NCBI GenBank assembly: GCA_003508835.1
Contig: PUFA01000077.1
Span: 3,548,001 to 3,612,000 of the forward strand
Origin: Eonycteris spelaea
Taxonomy: Eukaryota > Chordata > Mammalia > Chiroptera > Pteropodidae
Reading direction: 5' to 3'
DNA length: 64,000 bases
In this document: positions 31,621 through 45,493 of the stretch, one piece after another
Position numbering within the stretch: position 1 is the first letter of the stretch
Layout of the letters: each line of letters starts with the position of its first letter
Notes under the pieces: model-generated
What the model saw: the letters and a program-made list of their open reading frames with translations, nothing else
Told to the model about the DNA's origin: nothing
Database searches by the model: none
Position numbers and translations under genes: made by a program

Positions 31621-32893
31621 TCTAAACACCCACATACCCAGAGCAGCCCAAGTTTACACTGAAACACTGATGTGCTGATCACTAGAGAGTGCTTGTGTCA
31701 GCATAGCAGGATCTCAGAGACTTTTGTTTTCTCCTTCATCGCTTTGATTATTTGATATTTGATTCCTCCACATTGGGCATATGTTATCTTTATACCTAGG
31801 GAAATAAACTACTTTAAAAATGTTATTGTAGCCCATATATTTATTAAACCTGGGAAGAAAGCATGAGGTGCATTTAGAGGGCTAAGCTAGAGTGAGGAGA
31901 CCCGTTAAGCCTTGCAAGGAGCTCTGAGACCAGGAGTCCAGGGGGCTGAGATGGCATGTCAGGGACAAGATACTCAAGAAAGAGAAGAATGGAAAATGTG
32001 AGTTCCTCGGTGCCAAGCAAACACAGGCTGCTTGTTTGGAATAATGTTTTAGAGGTGAAGGAGTCTCCTAGAACATCTGTTCCATCCACATAGCCAGCTT
32101 TCCAGGTTCTCAACATTTAAGTTTGGAGACCCACAATTAAGAAAACTGAGGAAGTTCCAAAGGAAAGTCACCCACTCCCCACCCCACAAAAGGCCAAATG
32201 TTTGGGCAACGTATTATACAAAAACCAACTAATAAAACTTCTCTTCTTGGTGAGGGTGGGGGGCTGGCACACAAACAAATCAGAACTAGTAAGAGATTTG
32301 ATGTCAGTTTTCATAGAAACTAACGGCTGGTTCTGTAGTAAAGGAGAAGAATGTCTCTATTCTAATGATATCATTTGAAAGATCTGAGTAATATCCATGA
32401 TACTAGGAGGTAGATTTTTGAAAGAATCACCTAACCATAAAATCCCCCAAACAAGTGATAACTTGTCAAGGGAGCTGCAGAGTCTCTGCATCTTAGTGGC
32501 CTGCAGCCCAGGTTGACTGCCATGTTTTTCAGAGTTTGCACATGATGTTGCCCAGAGGCCTACTGGCAGCCGGCGAGGTATCTCCACCATCCCATCTAAA
32601 GTGCAGGGCTTCGAAACGGAGGAGGTGGAATGGCAAAAGTCTCCAAACGTGCTCCTTCTTGACTCGTGTGCATTAACTCGGAAGCCTATATATTCTACTG
32701 ATTGTTCCAGTATAGAAGGAAGGTAAAGGTAAAATGAGAAAGACTTTAGAGTTACCCCGAGCCTATGATCCCAAGTAGAATTCCATAACAATTTTCCACT
32801 TGCACGAATAACGTCAGGGTAGACCAACAGTCACTATAGGATAAGATAAAATAAAACAAATGCTAGAAACCATGCGACAAGCACAGATAGTTT

Positions 32894-32960
32894 AGACAGA
32901 CAGACAGGCAGGCAGGCAGGCAGACAGACAGAGAGACAGAGAGACAGAGGGACAGATAGA
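32894..32960. repeat. CAGA/CAGG tetranucleotide repeat
   Basis: Runs of CAGA, then CAGG, then CAGA and GAGACA units in intron 3. Confidence 0.95.
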
Positions 32961-33209
32961 TATCAAATAAACAAAAACCCTACCACTTTAAGGATGCACA
33001 ATTTCAGGCCATGTGCCTTAGCAGTGAATATGGAATTGACAGCAAGACACGGAAATGATAAAGATGAAAAAAAAAAAAAAAAGCCTGACCACAGATTCTT
33101 CCAAAACCACCAAATAATGACTGTAGCTGCAAAGAACCTCCTTTGGGTGGGCCTTCTGTGGAACAACAGTCACACTGGGTGTGCTTGTCATACGAGCGAC
33201 AATTATTCA

Positions 33210-33527
<318 letters not shown>

Positions 33528-33555
33528 TCACGTCACTCTGGAGGGGTAGCTCTGG

Positions 33556-33740
33556 GAAGCAGTACAGTGTGGTGATGCAGTCAGACTCTGGCTGTGTAGC
33601 CTGGCTCCATCAGCAGCTAGCTATGGTCCCTGGGCAGCCTGTTGAACTTCCTTGAACTTCATGTGTAAAGTGCAGGGATTACTAAAAGTAACTAGAGGAT
33701 ATAATGAGAATTGAACATAACAATCCATGCAAGACACTTA
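33556..33740 (+). repeat. MIR SINE
   Basis: Starts GAAGCAGTACAGTGTGGTG and includes GTTGAACTTCCTTGAACTTC and a GAGGATATAATGAGAATTGA segment, an old MIR next to exon 3. Confidence 0.65.
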
Positions 33741-34059
33741 GCAGGTGGTCAGACATGTAAAAAGTGTAACAAGTTTTGGCTATTGGTATTTATTACTCTT
33801 TACAATTATTATTACTACAAATCTGTGAGGGTTAGTTCTCTGTGGATGCTACCGATGCCAAGACAGAATAGAACTTCCATCTATCCATTTAGTAACTACA
33901 GCTCATTTCTCTATTTTAAAAGCCATAGCTTTTTTCTAAGGAAAATTGAGCCTAAATTTCTAAGAACAGACTGAACATATGGAATTGGAATAGAGACTTT
34001 TAAGATCTCTTTCAGCCATAAAATCTACACTTCTAACTAAAGTTACACAAACACAAATC

Positions 34060-35330
34060 ATACAATCTCCGCTTGTAAAAAGTAAATCCTCTTTCATTAT
34101 TTTCATATGATATAATTGTATATATAGAAATCTCAAGGATCAACAAAAATTTGAAAAGAAAAAAGAATTCAGTGAGATGATAATTTCACATATGACACAC
34201 AGGCAATAGCAATTTGAAAATTAAATGGAAGTTCCATTCATCATAGTAATAAAAGATAAAATATCTAGGTATAAATTTAATATGACGTGTAGAATCCACA
34301 TGAAGAACACATTAAAACACTATATAAAGATAAAGTTTAATTAAATGGAAAGACATATCATCTTGGAGGTAAAAATATCAACACTATAAAACTATCAGTT
34401 CTTCCTAAATAAACTTAAATGTTCAATGTAATCACAATAAAAATATGATGAGGATTTCTTGAAATTTGAGAAAATATTAAAAATTTATCAAAAAATAAAT
34501 ATATGAAAATAGAAAAAAACTAAAAAGAGAGAGTAATTTGGTGAAGACTAGATAGTAAAATACATTTTGAAGTTAAGTAATCAAAACAGCTTGATACTAG
34601 AGAATAAGTAGATCTCTGTTGAGACTGGGAATGAGAAATAGGGCCAAATACATGAGAACTTATTTACAATAAAAGTGAGATCTTAAATCGGAGGAAGAAG
34701 AAAATCTTAATCAGTAAGTAGTGCTGGTCGACAAGAAAAAAATTACCCTGGATCCTTATCCTAGCTTTCCAAATAATTAATTTCTGATGAATGGAAAATA
34801 TAAGCAGTGTTATCCCTGTTGCTAGAAATAAAAATATTTGTAAAATAGAACACAATTTGGAAATAGCTATCAACTTTTAAAACGCATATGACTCTTTCAC
34901 CCAGAAATTCCATTACTAGGCATTTATCTCCCATATATTTACAAAAACTTGCCAAGATATATATACATGAAATAATCATTATATCCACGACTAGAATATT
35001 GCCCAGCCCTAAAAAGGGCAAGTGGATCTGTGTGAGCTAATGTGGAAAGATCCACAAATACATAAACAAGTGTCTTTAAAGATCAAAGTACAGAACAGTG
35101 TTATAATATTAAAGTCCATATAACAGAGTTTTTTGTTTTTTGTTTTTTTAAGAGCAATAAAGATAAAAATTAAAACAGAGCTGGAGATGACAGAGAGAGG
35201 GGGGTGGAGGGGAGGCATTATTGAGAAGAAGCGCAGGTGTGAGTTTTCTGTGAGAAACTCTATGGGAATGACATGTGGGGACAATGACCAAGAAAGAGAG
35301 AGGCAAAGAGACTTTTCACCTTTCTGTAGG
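34060..35330 (+). mobile_element. Old L1 LINE fragment
   Basis: Contains degraded ORF2 3' sequence (AAAATATCTAGGTATAAATTTAA, GGAAAGACATATCATCTTGG) and L1M-like 3' UTR (CACCCAGAAATTCCATTACTAGG). All frames are broken. Confidence 0.75.
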
Positions 35331-37022
35331 GTGAGATTTCTAAGACATTTTACAAATGTCTTTTTGTGTATTTACCTACTTCTCTCTCACATACACAGGT
35401 ACCTATGCATGTGTATAATGACATGTTTTATATGTAATCTAAATATCATTTATGACATGCTATCTGTAATTTTATTTCCTTATTTACATGTTTTCACTCT
35501 TTTATAATTAGTATGCATTACTTTTAAATTCAGGAAAACACAGAAGCGGCAGGGAAAACAGATGCTAAATGGCATTTCTAGGTTCACCGAAGCCATTTAT
35601 CTGAACATTCTGTTCATCCTTTACTCTTTCGTCCTCTTTGAACAGGAATCACCTGATTTTAGCCTTTATGGCATCGAATCAGTTCAACTAAAGCAAACAG
35701 ATTCACTAGACCATGAGATGTGAAACCCTTTTGCATGGTTGAGTCTGGGATGCTGAAATACATACAAACTATACCAGTTTGGATTAGGAAGTGTCAGGTT
35801 TCCAATGCAATGCCCTACCTCTGGTTCAAAACCCACATTTTTCTATTGACTTTGGCCAACCTATCAACAGTGCATGCTGGACCATGAGAAACTGTGGGGG
35901 AAGGAGGGCTCGAAAAGTGGGAAAAAAAGGAAAAATAGAGAAAGTCCTATAGTAAAAATAAAGATAAGGAAAACGCTAATAACTGAATTATTCCTTTTAT
36001 AGGGTACCTTTTAGACAGAATCATTCCGACAGCCATCTAATAAATTCTCAGTAGCATACATTCCCATAAACTGCATACATAAATATGCTTAGCTATGCTT
36101 AGAGCTAAGACAATGAGATCTCAAGATATGTTGTTTATCATTGTTTACTTGTCCTATGTCCTCTTCTTTATGGTGTCCAGTAATGCATTTGAAATTTCCC
36201 TCCATTCATGTCCTCTGCTTTCCCCTCATCATAATCTCTTCTCTCTCTCTTTCTTCACTTTCAAAATCTCTATGAATTTTTAGCCATTTTTAACCTCTCT
36301 TCATCTATTCTATCAGCATGATTTACTGTTCTCTTAATTGCTCTGTAAGTTTGTCCCACATTTTGTTTTGGAAAAACAAATCAATTATAACATTCTGTAC
36401 CAATCCTTAAACTGAAGACAGCTTTGTTAAGAAAGTTGCCCTTACATTCATAATGCAAAGATGAATCTTTAAAAACTATTATACTCAAGATTGAGTTGCC
36501 AGCAGTTTTCAAATAAGAGTGAATTCCCAGGCCGGTGTGGGTTAGGAGTACATGTACCAAAATTCATTCTTGACTGACTTGCATTCAGCTGACAATGGCC
36601 GGGTAGAGTAGAACAATACTCACTTTGCCTTCCAGGGCCCATTCCATCCCTGCCATGCTTTTGACTAACAAGCTCCAGCCCCTTCTCTTTTTGTAGTTAT
36701 GTAATTCATCTTCCATGTTCTGGTTTTCTCATTCCATGCCCAGGTCTCGTGTCCTTCTCCCCACACCAGGCTAAGGCAGATTTTAGGACTTCTCTTTTTA
36801 TTGTATCTGATTACTGTGCTTATTATAAGGCTGAATTCTAAAATCTGTAAAGCCTTCCTGTCTCTGACCTAAATCAAGAGAATATTGATGGGAGCTCTTT
36901 GGTTCTATAATTTATTGAAAAGGTGCTTGAAAACTGAAGGATCGATAAACTTGTGGTATCCCATAATTTTCATCTTAGATCATTACTGAGGCATCCATAA
37001 AGCTTAGAACTAACAAGAATAT

Positions 37023-37023
<1 letters not shown>

Positions 37024-37065
<42 letters not shown>
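37024..37065. repeat. CA dinucleotide microsatellite
   Basis: About 20 uninterrupted AC units in intron 2. Confidence 0.97.
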
Positions 37066-37066
<1 letters not shown>

Positions 37067-39593
37067 GACAACAACGAAACCATAAAAAAATAAAAACCTT
37101 GAAAGGATCAAGTCAGAAATGTGTGATAATTATGATGGAGGTTTGGAATTTTGTATGTGGCATTCGCCAATACTTTTATGAGATTCCAACGCAATTGCTG
37201 CCTTTTTCATTACATATTTAAATGACGTTATTTTACTTCAAACATACAAGTCCGTTTCAGAGCCTTGAAATACAAAGATCATGGGTCTACACTGCCACAT
37301 TTTTTTCTAAAACAGGGACTTCGAATTTTAAAATCTGTATATGTACATATATGATATGCATGAAAACAAAGCTATGCATGCCTTATTTTTCAGAGAAGCA
37401 TAATTTCATGATAAAAAAACATGTAAAACATGATTTATTTCCTTCAAATTCATAATTCTGATAGAAATAAGTGAACTTTATGTTTACTTAAGACCTTATT
37501 TCTAAAACATTCCAGCTTACCATACACATACAGAGGCAATGTTACAGAATTCTTAGTGGCATTTATATGGGGTGGGGGGAGAAAAAACTATTGATAATCT
37601 AATCAGGCTATTGGAAGGAAATTAATTCATGACACGAGTTGCAACCTAAAATTGCTTCATCCTGGACCCCCAATCATATGTCCCTCCAAATCCCTCTGCA
37701 AAACAAAATTTTCAGCTCTGGATGATGACCAATGAGGGAGGCAGTATTTAAGTTTTGAAAACACCTCAGCCAAAAGCTGGAAGATTGTTTCCTCTAAGTT
37801 TTGTCTGGTCCTGATTCAGAGTTTGAGATACAGTGCCCTATCTGTTCCTCCCATTCTCTGTGCTTCTCAGCTGGAGTGTTTCTTGAAAGTGAGAGTAAAG
37901 CCTTGAAATGGGTTACAGAGTGGCTAGGCTGCCTCCTTTTCAAGAACATTGGAACAGAATTCATTCTCCTGTCTACCCTGGCTGAAGTATTGGCTGCAGG
38001 AAAAGGAGGTAGACAATGTGGATGACTTTTAAGATGCCACCCAACTCTGAAATTTAATACTGCCACAGGCCTCCTCTGGATTACATGATTCATTCCTCCT
38101 GGTCTTACTTTTTTGTATTGAAGGTGCAACTTTTTCTTGATACTTTTGACCTCATACCTTGGTAGGCGGCACTCATTTACAGGCCTGTGTGTCAGTATCT
38201 CTGTTTCCCAAATATATCATTTTCTGTAAGCATCCGTTACTGCCAGGATCACTGTTCTCTCCTCTTCACAGCTGCTGCACAAGCTTTCATAGATGATTTT
38301 TTAAATAAATAGGTCCACCTGGGAAGTTTTCAAACACCTGTACTTTCAACGTGTTTATAAATACAACATATTCATGTAGAAAGGCTTTAGAGGCTACAAC
38401 AAAGCAGATTTCTGAAACTTCCATTTTAAAAATTAAACACTTTAATTCAACTTCTAAACTACTCAAATAGCACTACGATGCTAATCAGTAGTGCAAGACT
38501 GAATGATTTGCAAATCTGCTGTAAAACAAAGAGACATTGTCATTTTAAATTGCAGGTATTGATAACGCCATAAGGTAAAAATTTAAACACTGGCTTTCGA
38601 ACATAATTAAAGATACATGTTATCATATTTATCTTATATTCTCATTAGCATTAATAAAAACCTTTTCAATAGGGAGGCAACATTATCCCCATTTTCCTGG
38701 TTGAAAAATCAGATATCTAGGCCTAATTTGAGCTAGCAAAGGGCATGCTAAAATTTTAGATCATCTAAATACAACTATAATACTATTTTTATTAACAAAG
38801 GATTTTAAAATTTTGTACATAGGGTCTGAATTATTTTAGATGTTCTTTTTAAGACATGATTTTGGAAGATTTGACTTTTTTTTGTTGTTGTTGATTCAGG
38901 AATCTACATTGAACTGTATTGAAGATCAAGATTTCTGCTTATGCAAACAAGATTCTGTATAGTTCTAAGATAAATGGAAAATCACTCATCAGAGCTCCTC
39001 TCCACAAAGAACTGACAAGTCTGTGCCCTCCTTAGATCTGAATTCAGATCATTTCAATCTAATGGCATTGAATTAACTCTTCCTCACCCCCCACTGATGT
39101 CTACATTAAATTTAACGTAAAGTCCCATGATGTGCTGTTCCTTATGAGATAGTTTTCCTTTTGAGATAGTTGCTAGCTTTGCAGTTTCGTAAATGCTACT
39201 AGCCCATCCTTTAAAATCGCTTCTCATTTTCATTGTAAATGAGATTCCTAAAATTATCAAATGAATATGAACCTCCTCATTCCTGCTGTTATTGTCTGGT
39301 TTCTCTACGATTCACAAAGAAAAGCTTTGCTCATAAAGTTGTTAGAGATACTCTTTGTTTCACATTTACTCATGAATTTCATTCATAATCACAGACTTTT
39401 AAACTTTCAAGCCACTAAAAAGGATGATGGATTGAACTGAGCTTTCAAGTCTATTAGTCAGCTTTGGTGAGCTCACAAATTTCCCTTTGTCTTTGAAGTA
39501 TTAAGTTGCTTATATTTCAGAGGATATCCCATTTTCACCTGGACATTGAAGCGTACCTATCACAAACTTCAGTGAAATAGACCACCATAACAC

Positions 39594-39645
39594 CACACAC
39601 ACACACAGGCACAGGTATGTGAGTGCACACACACCTGTATATAGA
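39594..39645. repeat. CA-rich interrupted microsatellite
   Basis: Several short ACACAC blocks interrupted by GGCACAGG and GTGAGTG in intron 2. Confidence 0.85.
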
Positions 39646-40924
39646 TAAATTCTCTAGCAGTCTTAAAGGTGAATCGAGCTGGCTATATCAGATGTATTAG
39701 AGAAAAATGCCAAACTAAACTGCACTTATTGTTTGCATTTTCTTTGAAAATGTTATTTCGCCATCTTATTTACCTGATTGTCCATTATTTTTACCCAGTA
39801 GAATTATAATTAGCTCTGCTCGTTTCACATCTTCCAGCAAATCTACAGATCTGGTAAAATAAATCTTATTCCACCATCACTTCCAATAGATCACTTGGTC
39901 CTAATAATAAATCCAGCTAACAAATGTGCTAGTTAATTAATTATAACAGTTTGTTTGCACAGTCACGGCCTTGAAACTCACACCCCAGGCTACAGTACAG
40001 CAGCAAGGTCTGCACGTGCATAGAACATTCTCAGCTACGGTTGAGAACTCTGAAGAAATACACTTCTTAAACAAGAAACTGCACGTCTTTGAATGGGAGG
40101 TCTCACTCCGTTCAGTCTGAAGCGGGCTACATATTGATGCCTTTCGTGCTCCTTCCATTTGGTGAAACGATCTAGAAGCACTGAGCTTCCCAGGATTTCT
40201 TTGAACAGAAAAGTGTTGAACACAGGCATGGCTGCCTTTCTTCCCAGCATTTTGTTCTAAAGTGTATATGAAAGTTCACCCACTGTTTTCTGATGTGAAG
40301 CCTCGGCTGACGGACTAACCCATCACGTGTGCTATTTGAAGGAGGCCTTTTCCTAGGCACATATTATATTTAATGAGATGAAAGTGCTTAACCTCTGCAC
40401 TGTGCTCGCATCCAGCGTCCAAAGCACATCTCTGGTCTTTACTTTGGAGAAACCAACCACAGTCCCGAAACCGCAGGCAAGCCACATCGACAGAAAAATG
40501 AAGAACAAAAAGCGTACCGGCATACCAAAATCCTAAACCTCAGACCTAAATAACATTGTATCCCACGATTAAGCTTCACATAGATAACACTTCACCAATA
40601 AAGTCCTTTGAAGACACCATAAAGGCCTAAAGTAATTGATGACTTAAATAAGTAACTTGAGAAGCAAGTATTTTGTAGTATACTTAAGGTCACTAAATTT
40701 ATAGATTATATTATTTTCCCAGAAGTAACATTAATTCATTAGCTCCTATAGCTGTTTCTTACAATGTATGGAAATAATTTATTATACACAAAATACCTTC
40801 AAGGATTAATAAATCTGCTCTATGTTTTCAAGTTCTCCTGCTGAGATCACATAAATTCAGAGGCAAAGAAACAGAACAGAGAGAATCATGGGCTTTTTTT
40901 TTTTTTAATCCAGAAGAAAAATTA

Positions 40925-41010
40925 GAAATCATCCAGGCCTGCCCCTCACTGTACAGCTAAGGAAACAGACTTCACAAGTGACTTGTCCAAGACCACACAG
41001 CAAGTTATAT
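40925..41010 (-). repeat. MIR fragment, reverse orientation
   Basis: Reads CTCACTGTACAGCTAAGGAAAC and GACTTGTCCAAGACCACACAGCAAG, the reversed MIR core. Confidence 0.75.
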
Positions 41011-42533
41011 GAATCCCAAGGAACTGGCCCAAGACCTTCGTGACTGTTTTCCAAAAAAGTTGACTTTGAACATGAGTGGCTTGATATGACACATTCATTA
41101 AGGAAATAGCTTTTAACATCAGCTTTAGCCAGAGTGATATATGAATATGATACCAAAAAAAAAAAAAAAAGTTCCTTTTAGGATACACTGGAAAGAACCA
41201 GCAGCGAGCTCTCAAACTGCCAGATTGCCCACGTGACCACACCAAGGGGCCGATGCCCCCTCCGGTCTGTGCAGGTACAGCCAGACTCCCCATGGGAGTC
41301 ACACTCCCCTGGAACAAGAAAAAGGGGGTCTTCGGGAGGGCATTTGTTATGAATAAAAACAGGAACCTCCAACCCAGCGAGTCATTCTCCTCTCTTTCAA
41401 CAGAAGACAACTCATTTTGCCCATCTGGCTCCCTGGGGGGGTGCAATTTTTATGATTTATTTTTTCACTTTTCACCCTAACCACACCCCATTTTGACTCA
41501 CTAACTGCTTCTAATATAATTCTTTCAACCCTCCGGCATGACACAAAAGTAACTTACTTGAGGTAAGGAAAACTCAGCATTCCAACAGCATATGCATCAT
41601 AGTTTGGTTAATAAACACTCACGCTGGTGAAACAGAGACAGGTGACAGTCTTTTACAGTAGTCAGGACAAGAAATACAGAGCGATACAAAATTCATAGGA
41701 AGGCCGACAAACACGCTGAGATGTCAGGGAAAGTCAAGAAAATATTGCCCCCTAGAGTACCCATTACTTAATATGTAATTTTTATTTATAAAACCATCAG
41801 CAGCTCCAATTTCCAGGAAATTAACCAACTCATTACTTAAGACCAGGTCAGTCAAGCCCCCTCTGTCTGCACAAGGAGCTCCTTTATAAGAATTCCCACA
41901 TTGCTTGTGACACAGTGTATTGTAAAAAAAGTTTCACTTTTCACTTCTATTAGTAAGTCAGCGCACACTCTTAGAAGTCACCTTTCTTTGCACCAAATGA
42001 GAAAATAATGCTGCAAGTCATCTTATCAGCTCTTAAGCACCTCCGCTATTTTATGTTTTCCTATTTTCGGGAAATCTTGATGTGATAGTTCTAAGTTTCT
42101 GAAGTTTCATAGAGACAGTTCACTGCCTTTATTACTTCCATGCCTCTTTTTCCCCAGGTCAGAACTTTCTGGAGATAAATACTATATCCTGTATCACGTG
42201 ACAACAAATCTCCAATATTAAATCAGCACCTGTTCCCACCACTTCTATTTTAGCCTTGTCTACTAACACGAGTTTTAATTTTAACATATACGAATTTCAG
42301 AGTACAAAGAATTAAATAGCCACTTATGAAGCAATTATAAATGTTCTCTAATGAAGACCATGTTCTCTTACCTGAAGGATACATAAAGCTGATTTTATTC
42401 CAGAGAAATCTAGGACTAAACTAGTTTTACTGCAAGATTGCCGTACAGATGACTTTCTCGATGCGCTTATCTTGATTACCGAGTGTGTAATATTTGAAAA
42501 AGGCTTGAAAGTGCGAATAGTATTTACACTTAC

Positions 42534-42636
42534 CTGTAGGAGGGCCTTCATCCCATCCTTCTGCCCTCTTAATTCGATTTGCTGTGAATCCTAAGCAGAT
42601 ATTGGCTCCAACAGCAAAAGTGAAGAGGGATATTAC
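42534..42636 (-). CDS. ENPP2: ENPP2 coding exon 2 (signal peptide core and furin site)
   Basis: Acceptor CCCTCAG, 103 nt, donor GTAAGTG. It codes residues 12-45 plus one base of residue 46. A hydrophobic run (VISLFTFAVGANICLGF) forms the signal peptide core. It is followed by RIKR at 32-35, which in known autotaxins is the furin-type propeptide cleavage site, and then AEGWDEGPPT. Relative to human the changes are conservative (for example Val12, Asn31 and Asp39). Phase 0 at the start and phase 1 at the end match exons 1 and 3. Confidence 0.96.
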
Positions 42637-42886
42637 CTGAGGGCATAAAGAGGTCGAGCTGTCACATACAGCTAGACAGGAGTAAATCAGATTATCTGAA
42701 GGCAATCAAATGACTTCGACATCACCACCAATCCTATAACTCCCAAAGTGCACCATAAAGAGCTGTCTTAATTCTTAAAGCAAAAGAAAAAAGAAAAAAA
42801 AGAAAGAAAGAAAGAAAGAAAAATGCAAAATCAGGAGCTGGTTCTGAAGGTCAAGTCTTTCCCCTGCCATTCCATCCCTCTCCTAC
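42637..42886 (-). other. ENPP2: ENPP2 intron 1
   Basis: Only 250 bases, joining the start-codon exon to the signal-peptide exon. It carries a GAAA-rich purine tract on the plus strand (42782-42823), so the transcript has a TTTC-rich run in its middle. Confidence 0.85.
42782..42823. repeat. GAAA-rich polypurine microsatellite in intron 1
   Basis: AAAAGAAAAAAG followed by about five GAAA units on the plus strand, giving a TTTC run in the ENPP2 transcript. Confidence 0.93.
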
Positions 42887-42919
42887 CTGACGCGGCTGGA
42901 ACGGGCTGCTCCCCGCCAT
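42887..42919 (-). CDS. ENPP2: ENPP2 coding exon 1 (start codon and N-terminus of signal peptide)
   Basis: The ATG at 42919-42917 sits in a good Kozak context (CAGCC before ATG, G after). It opens 11 codons reading MAGSSPFQPRQ, followed by a GTAGGA donor at 42886-42881. Human autotaxin begins MARRSSFQSCQ, so length, the FQ pair and the final Gln agree while the other residues differ. The exon ends on a codon boundary and joins exon 2, which supplies the hydrophobic core of the signal peptide. The stretch is locally CpG-rich. This start was chosen because it is the only ATG that joins exon 2 in frame at the expected length. Confidence 0.9.
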
Positions 42920-43020
42920 GGCTGAGGGTTTCTTGGAAAGCCTTTTGCAGTGTGTTCTCTTTGCCCACACTGAATGCACTGCTTTTTGGGGCTCTGAGCT
43001 CAGTCTATTAACTACAAGTA
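42920..43020 (-). promoter_or_regulatory. ENPP2: ENPP2 5' UTR and probable core promoter
   Basis: Upstream of the ATG the minus strand reads GGCTTTCCAAG-like and AAAGAGAACAC-like segments resembling the short 5' UTR of known autotaxin mRNAs as I recall it, which would put the start site near 42975-42985. About 25-30 bases further up is an AT-rich TTAATAGA (43011-43004), a weak TATA-like candidate. There is no CpG island. The start position is inferred and was not measured. Confidence 0.45.
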
Positions 43021-43744
43021 ATCCCACCTGGGAGGTTGACAGGCGCCTCTGATTTGTCCCAAGCTTGATTTCATCACAGTTTGTTCACAAATCACAGCTC
43101 TGAGCATAAGAGGCTTGTAACATCACCCTTCTTTTCTCCACCCCCTTATCGGTCCCTCCCCTAACACACAGACACGACACTTTCACGTGGTTTCCTCTGC
43201 TAACATGAGGGTTTCTCGTGTTGCTGTGGCCAATAACAGCTCATGTTCATTTTCCTTCCCTCACAAAAACATGGTTTTTAAAAAAGAAACCAAATGTATT
43301 TTATCCGATAAAAATGAAACAGAACCATAAAAGACTTTCTCCCAGCTTTAAGATTTTAAGGTTTTACAATGTAGTTATTCAATGTCGTCAACCTCACTTT
43401 ATTTTTTTTTTAAAAAAAAAACAAGGAAGGTTTTATAATTTATAAACCTAATATAACCTTCCCTGCCTTGCTCATTTATTTATTTCTTCTGGCATTTTAA
43501 AGACCCCTGCCGCTATCGCCACATCCTTAACTACTCCTGACTCCTCACGTATTTCTCACGATGAAATCTCCCAAGATTGTAACTAACAGAAGAGATAGCA
43601 TTATTTTTCCCCATGCTGTCAGAGTTTAGAGAAGTAACTTTTATCAAAGCACTGGGAATGCAAGCTAAGCAGCATAAAGTCCTCTGCCCTATGAGAGGGG
43701 AAAAATAATTTCAGTTTCTGCCTCTTCCTGAAAAAACTGTCAGC

Positions 43745-43788
43745 TTTTTTTTTTTTTTTTTTTTGTTTTTTTTTTTTGTGTGTGTGTA
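43745..43788. repeat. T-run with adjoining GT repeat
   Basis: Two T-runs separated by a G, then GTGTGTGTG, about 0.8 kb upstream of the ENPP2 start codon. Confidence 0.93.
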
Positions 43789-44989
43789 GGTGGGGGAGTG
43801 GATAGGGAAGCTTTATTAGAAACTATTGAATTTAGGAAGAAAATCTCAATGGCAGGAAGAATTTTAGCCTTAAAAAAGAAAAAAATTGTTTCCCTGGATA
43901 TTTATTTCCCATTTAAATTATCCACCCACTGAAAAACTGTGTCCTCTGAGACCATTGTGAGTGTTACAGTTTCTTTATTAAGTTATTTGGCAAGCAGGAA
44001 GACTTCTAAAAGAAATCAGGATCTCGAAATCAGAAAGTTATTTAAATACTGTATGCCTTTAGGATTCAATGAGGGAAGAAGGTTTGTCTTTGGTTTTTTC
44101 TTGCCAGGCTCCAGGACCATCATTTTTGCCCAGATCATATATGTGTGTATGTAAACAAAAACGCACTTACCATGTAACAAATTACTAACGGAGCAATGGC
44201 TGCGCTCACATAAAACGTGAGACCCAAAAGCAAGAACTTGTTTACAGTGGGTTGCACAGTAGGCCTGGGTTTCATTATATATTCTAGAATTTAGTAACAG
44301 CTCATTGAGAAAAAGAAAACAAACTGTCAAACTTTAAGTTGCCTTTCTAAAATGCTTTTAGTTTTTGCATTTCTGCAGAGACGGCAGACTCACGAATTTT
44401 TCTGTAGAAGTGTCTTGCTTAAAAGTCGGTGTGTCACCCTGAAGTGATTTGGAGTCGGCTATTTAGCAAGGTTTAGGGAAGATGTTAACCCCGTGTAAGA
44501 TTTCTCTACTGTTTACATGAAAGTTCAAGATGCAGGCTTGCTTCTACAGAGATAGATACACTATAAGCCAAAAAGGGAAATATCGGGCAATCCTGTGCTT
44601 GCGTTGGATGCCACAGTGTTCCAAACGTTCCAAAAAACCTGCCTCTTCTCTCCAACTTCCCCAGCCCTCAACCGGAGTCCAACGACTTTAGATTTTGTCT
44701 GCCATTTGATTGTAGAACTTAACTTGAGGACAATAAAGGCTTCCCGTGGAAAAAAAAAAAATTAGACTCAGAAGCTGAACATCATTTAATAATTTTTTGA
44801 CATGCAGAGTAGCTGTGCAGGGGGAAAACGCCTTAAGCGCAATAGCCAAGTCGATCCGTAATTGGCTTCTGTACAGCACTTGTTACCAATTATCTCGAGG
44901 ACTGAGCTCAGTCACTATTGCTGTTAGCCATTCTGCCAAAGAATCTTATCTTCTACCAGATCATCATGCATGTGGAACTCATTAACGGA

Positions 44990-45064
44990 CGCATACACAC
45001 AAGCGTACATGTGCACACACACATACACACGCACGCACGCACGCACATATCACATACGCACACC
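44990..45064. repeat. ACAC/GCAC microsatellite
   Basis: Mixed CACACA, then four GCAC units (45031-45046), then CATA. It is an alternating purine-pyrimidine tract upstream of ENPP2. Confidence 0.93.
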
Positions 45065-45493
45065 ATCTAACCACAGCTAGCCAGAATTTTACTACAAGAC
45101 ATCATTATAAATTAATTACCAAGAGGATGACCAAAGTCCCCGCGTCGGGCATCAAAACGACTACAAAATGCAGTTACCTCGCATTGTCTAAAACTAAGAA
45201 AACCAAAAGGCTGATAATGCACCGTAGATCTAGAAACTCCATTAACATGACTGAAATATAGCCCAAAACCTTCTACAACAAAATTGAATTAAGAAAGTTC
45301 GCCTGGGCTGGTGTTTAAGATTGTGGTACGAAGCACCATGGTTGGATCAATAAACCAAAAAGTGTATGAAAAAGACTAAAATTCACTGCCAGCCTGATTT
45401 ACTAATCCAGCAGTGTTTCAGAAAACACTGCCCCCTGGCAGAAGAAAACCCACAACTATAAACAAATCTTTGACAGTCTCAGGCCCTTGAAAT

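Noticed and set aside
40946..41446. 166-codon minus-strand open frame in intron 2
   Set aside because: Runs through a reversed MIR fragment and an A-run; no domain, and the acceptor-like TTGTTCCAG inside has no matching donor in a plausible exon.
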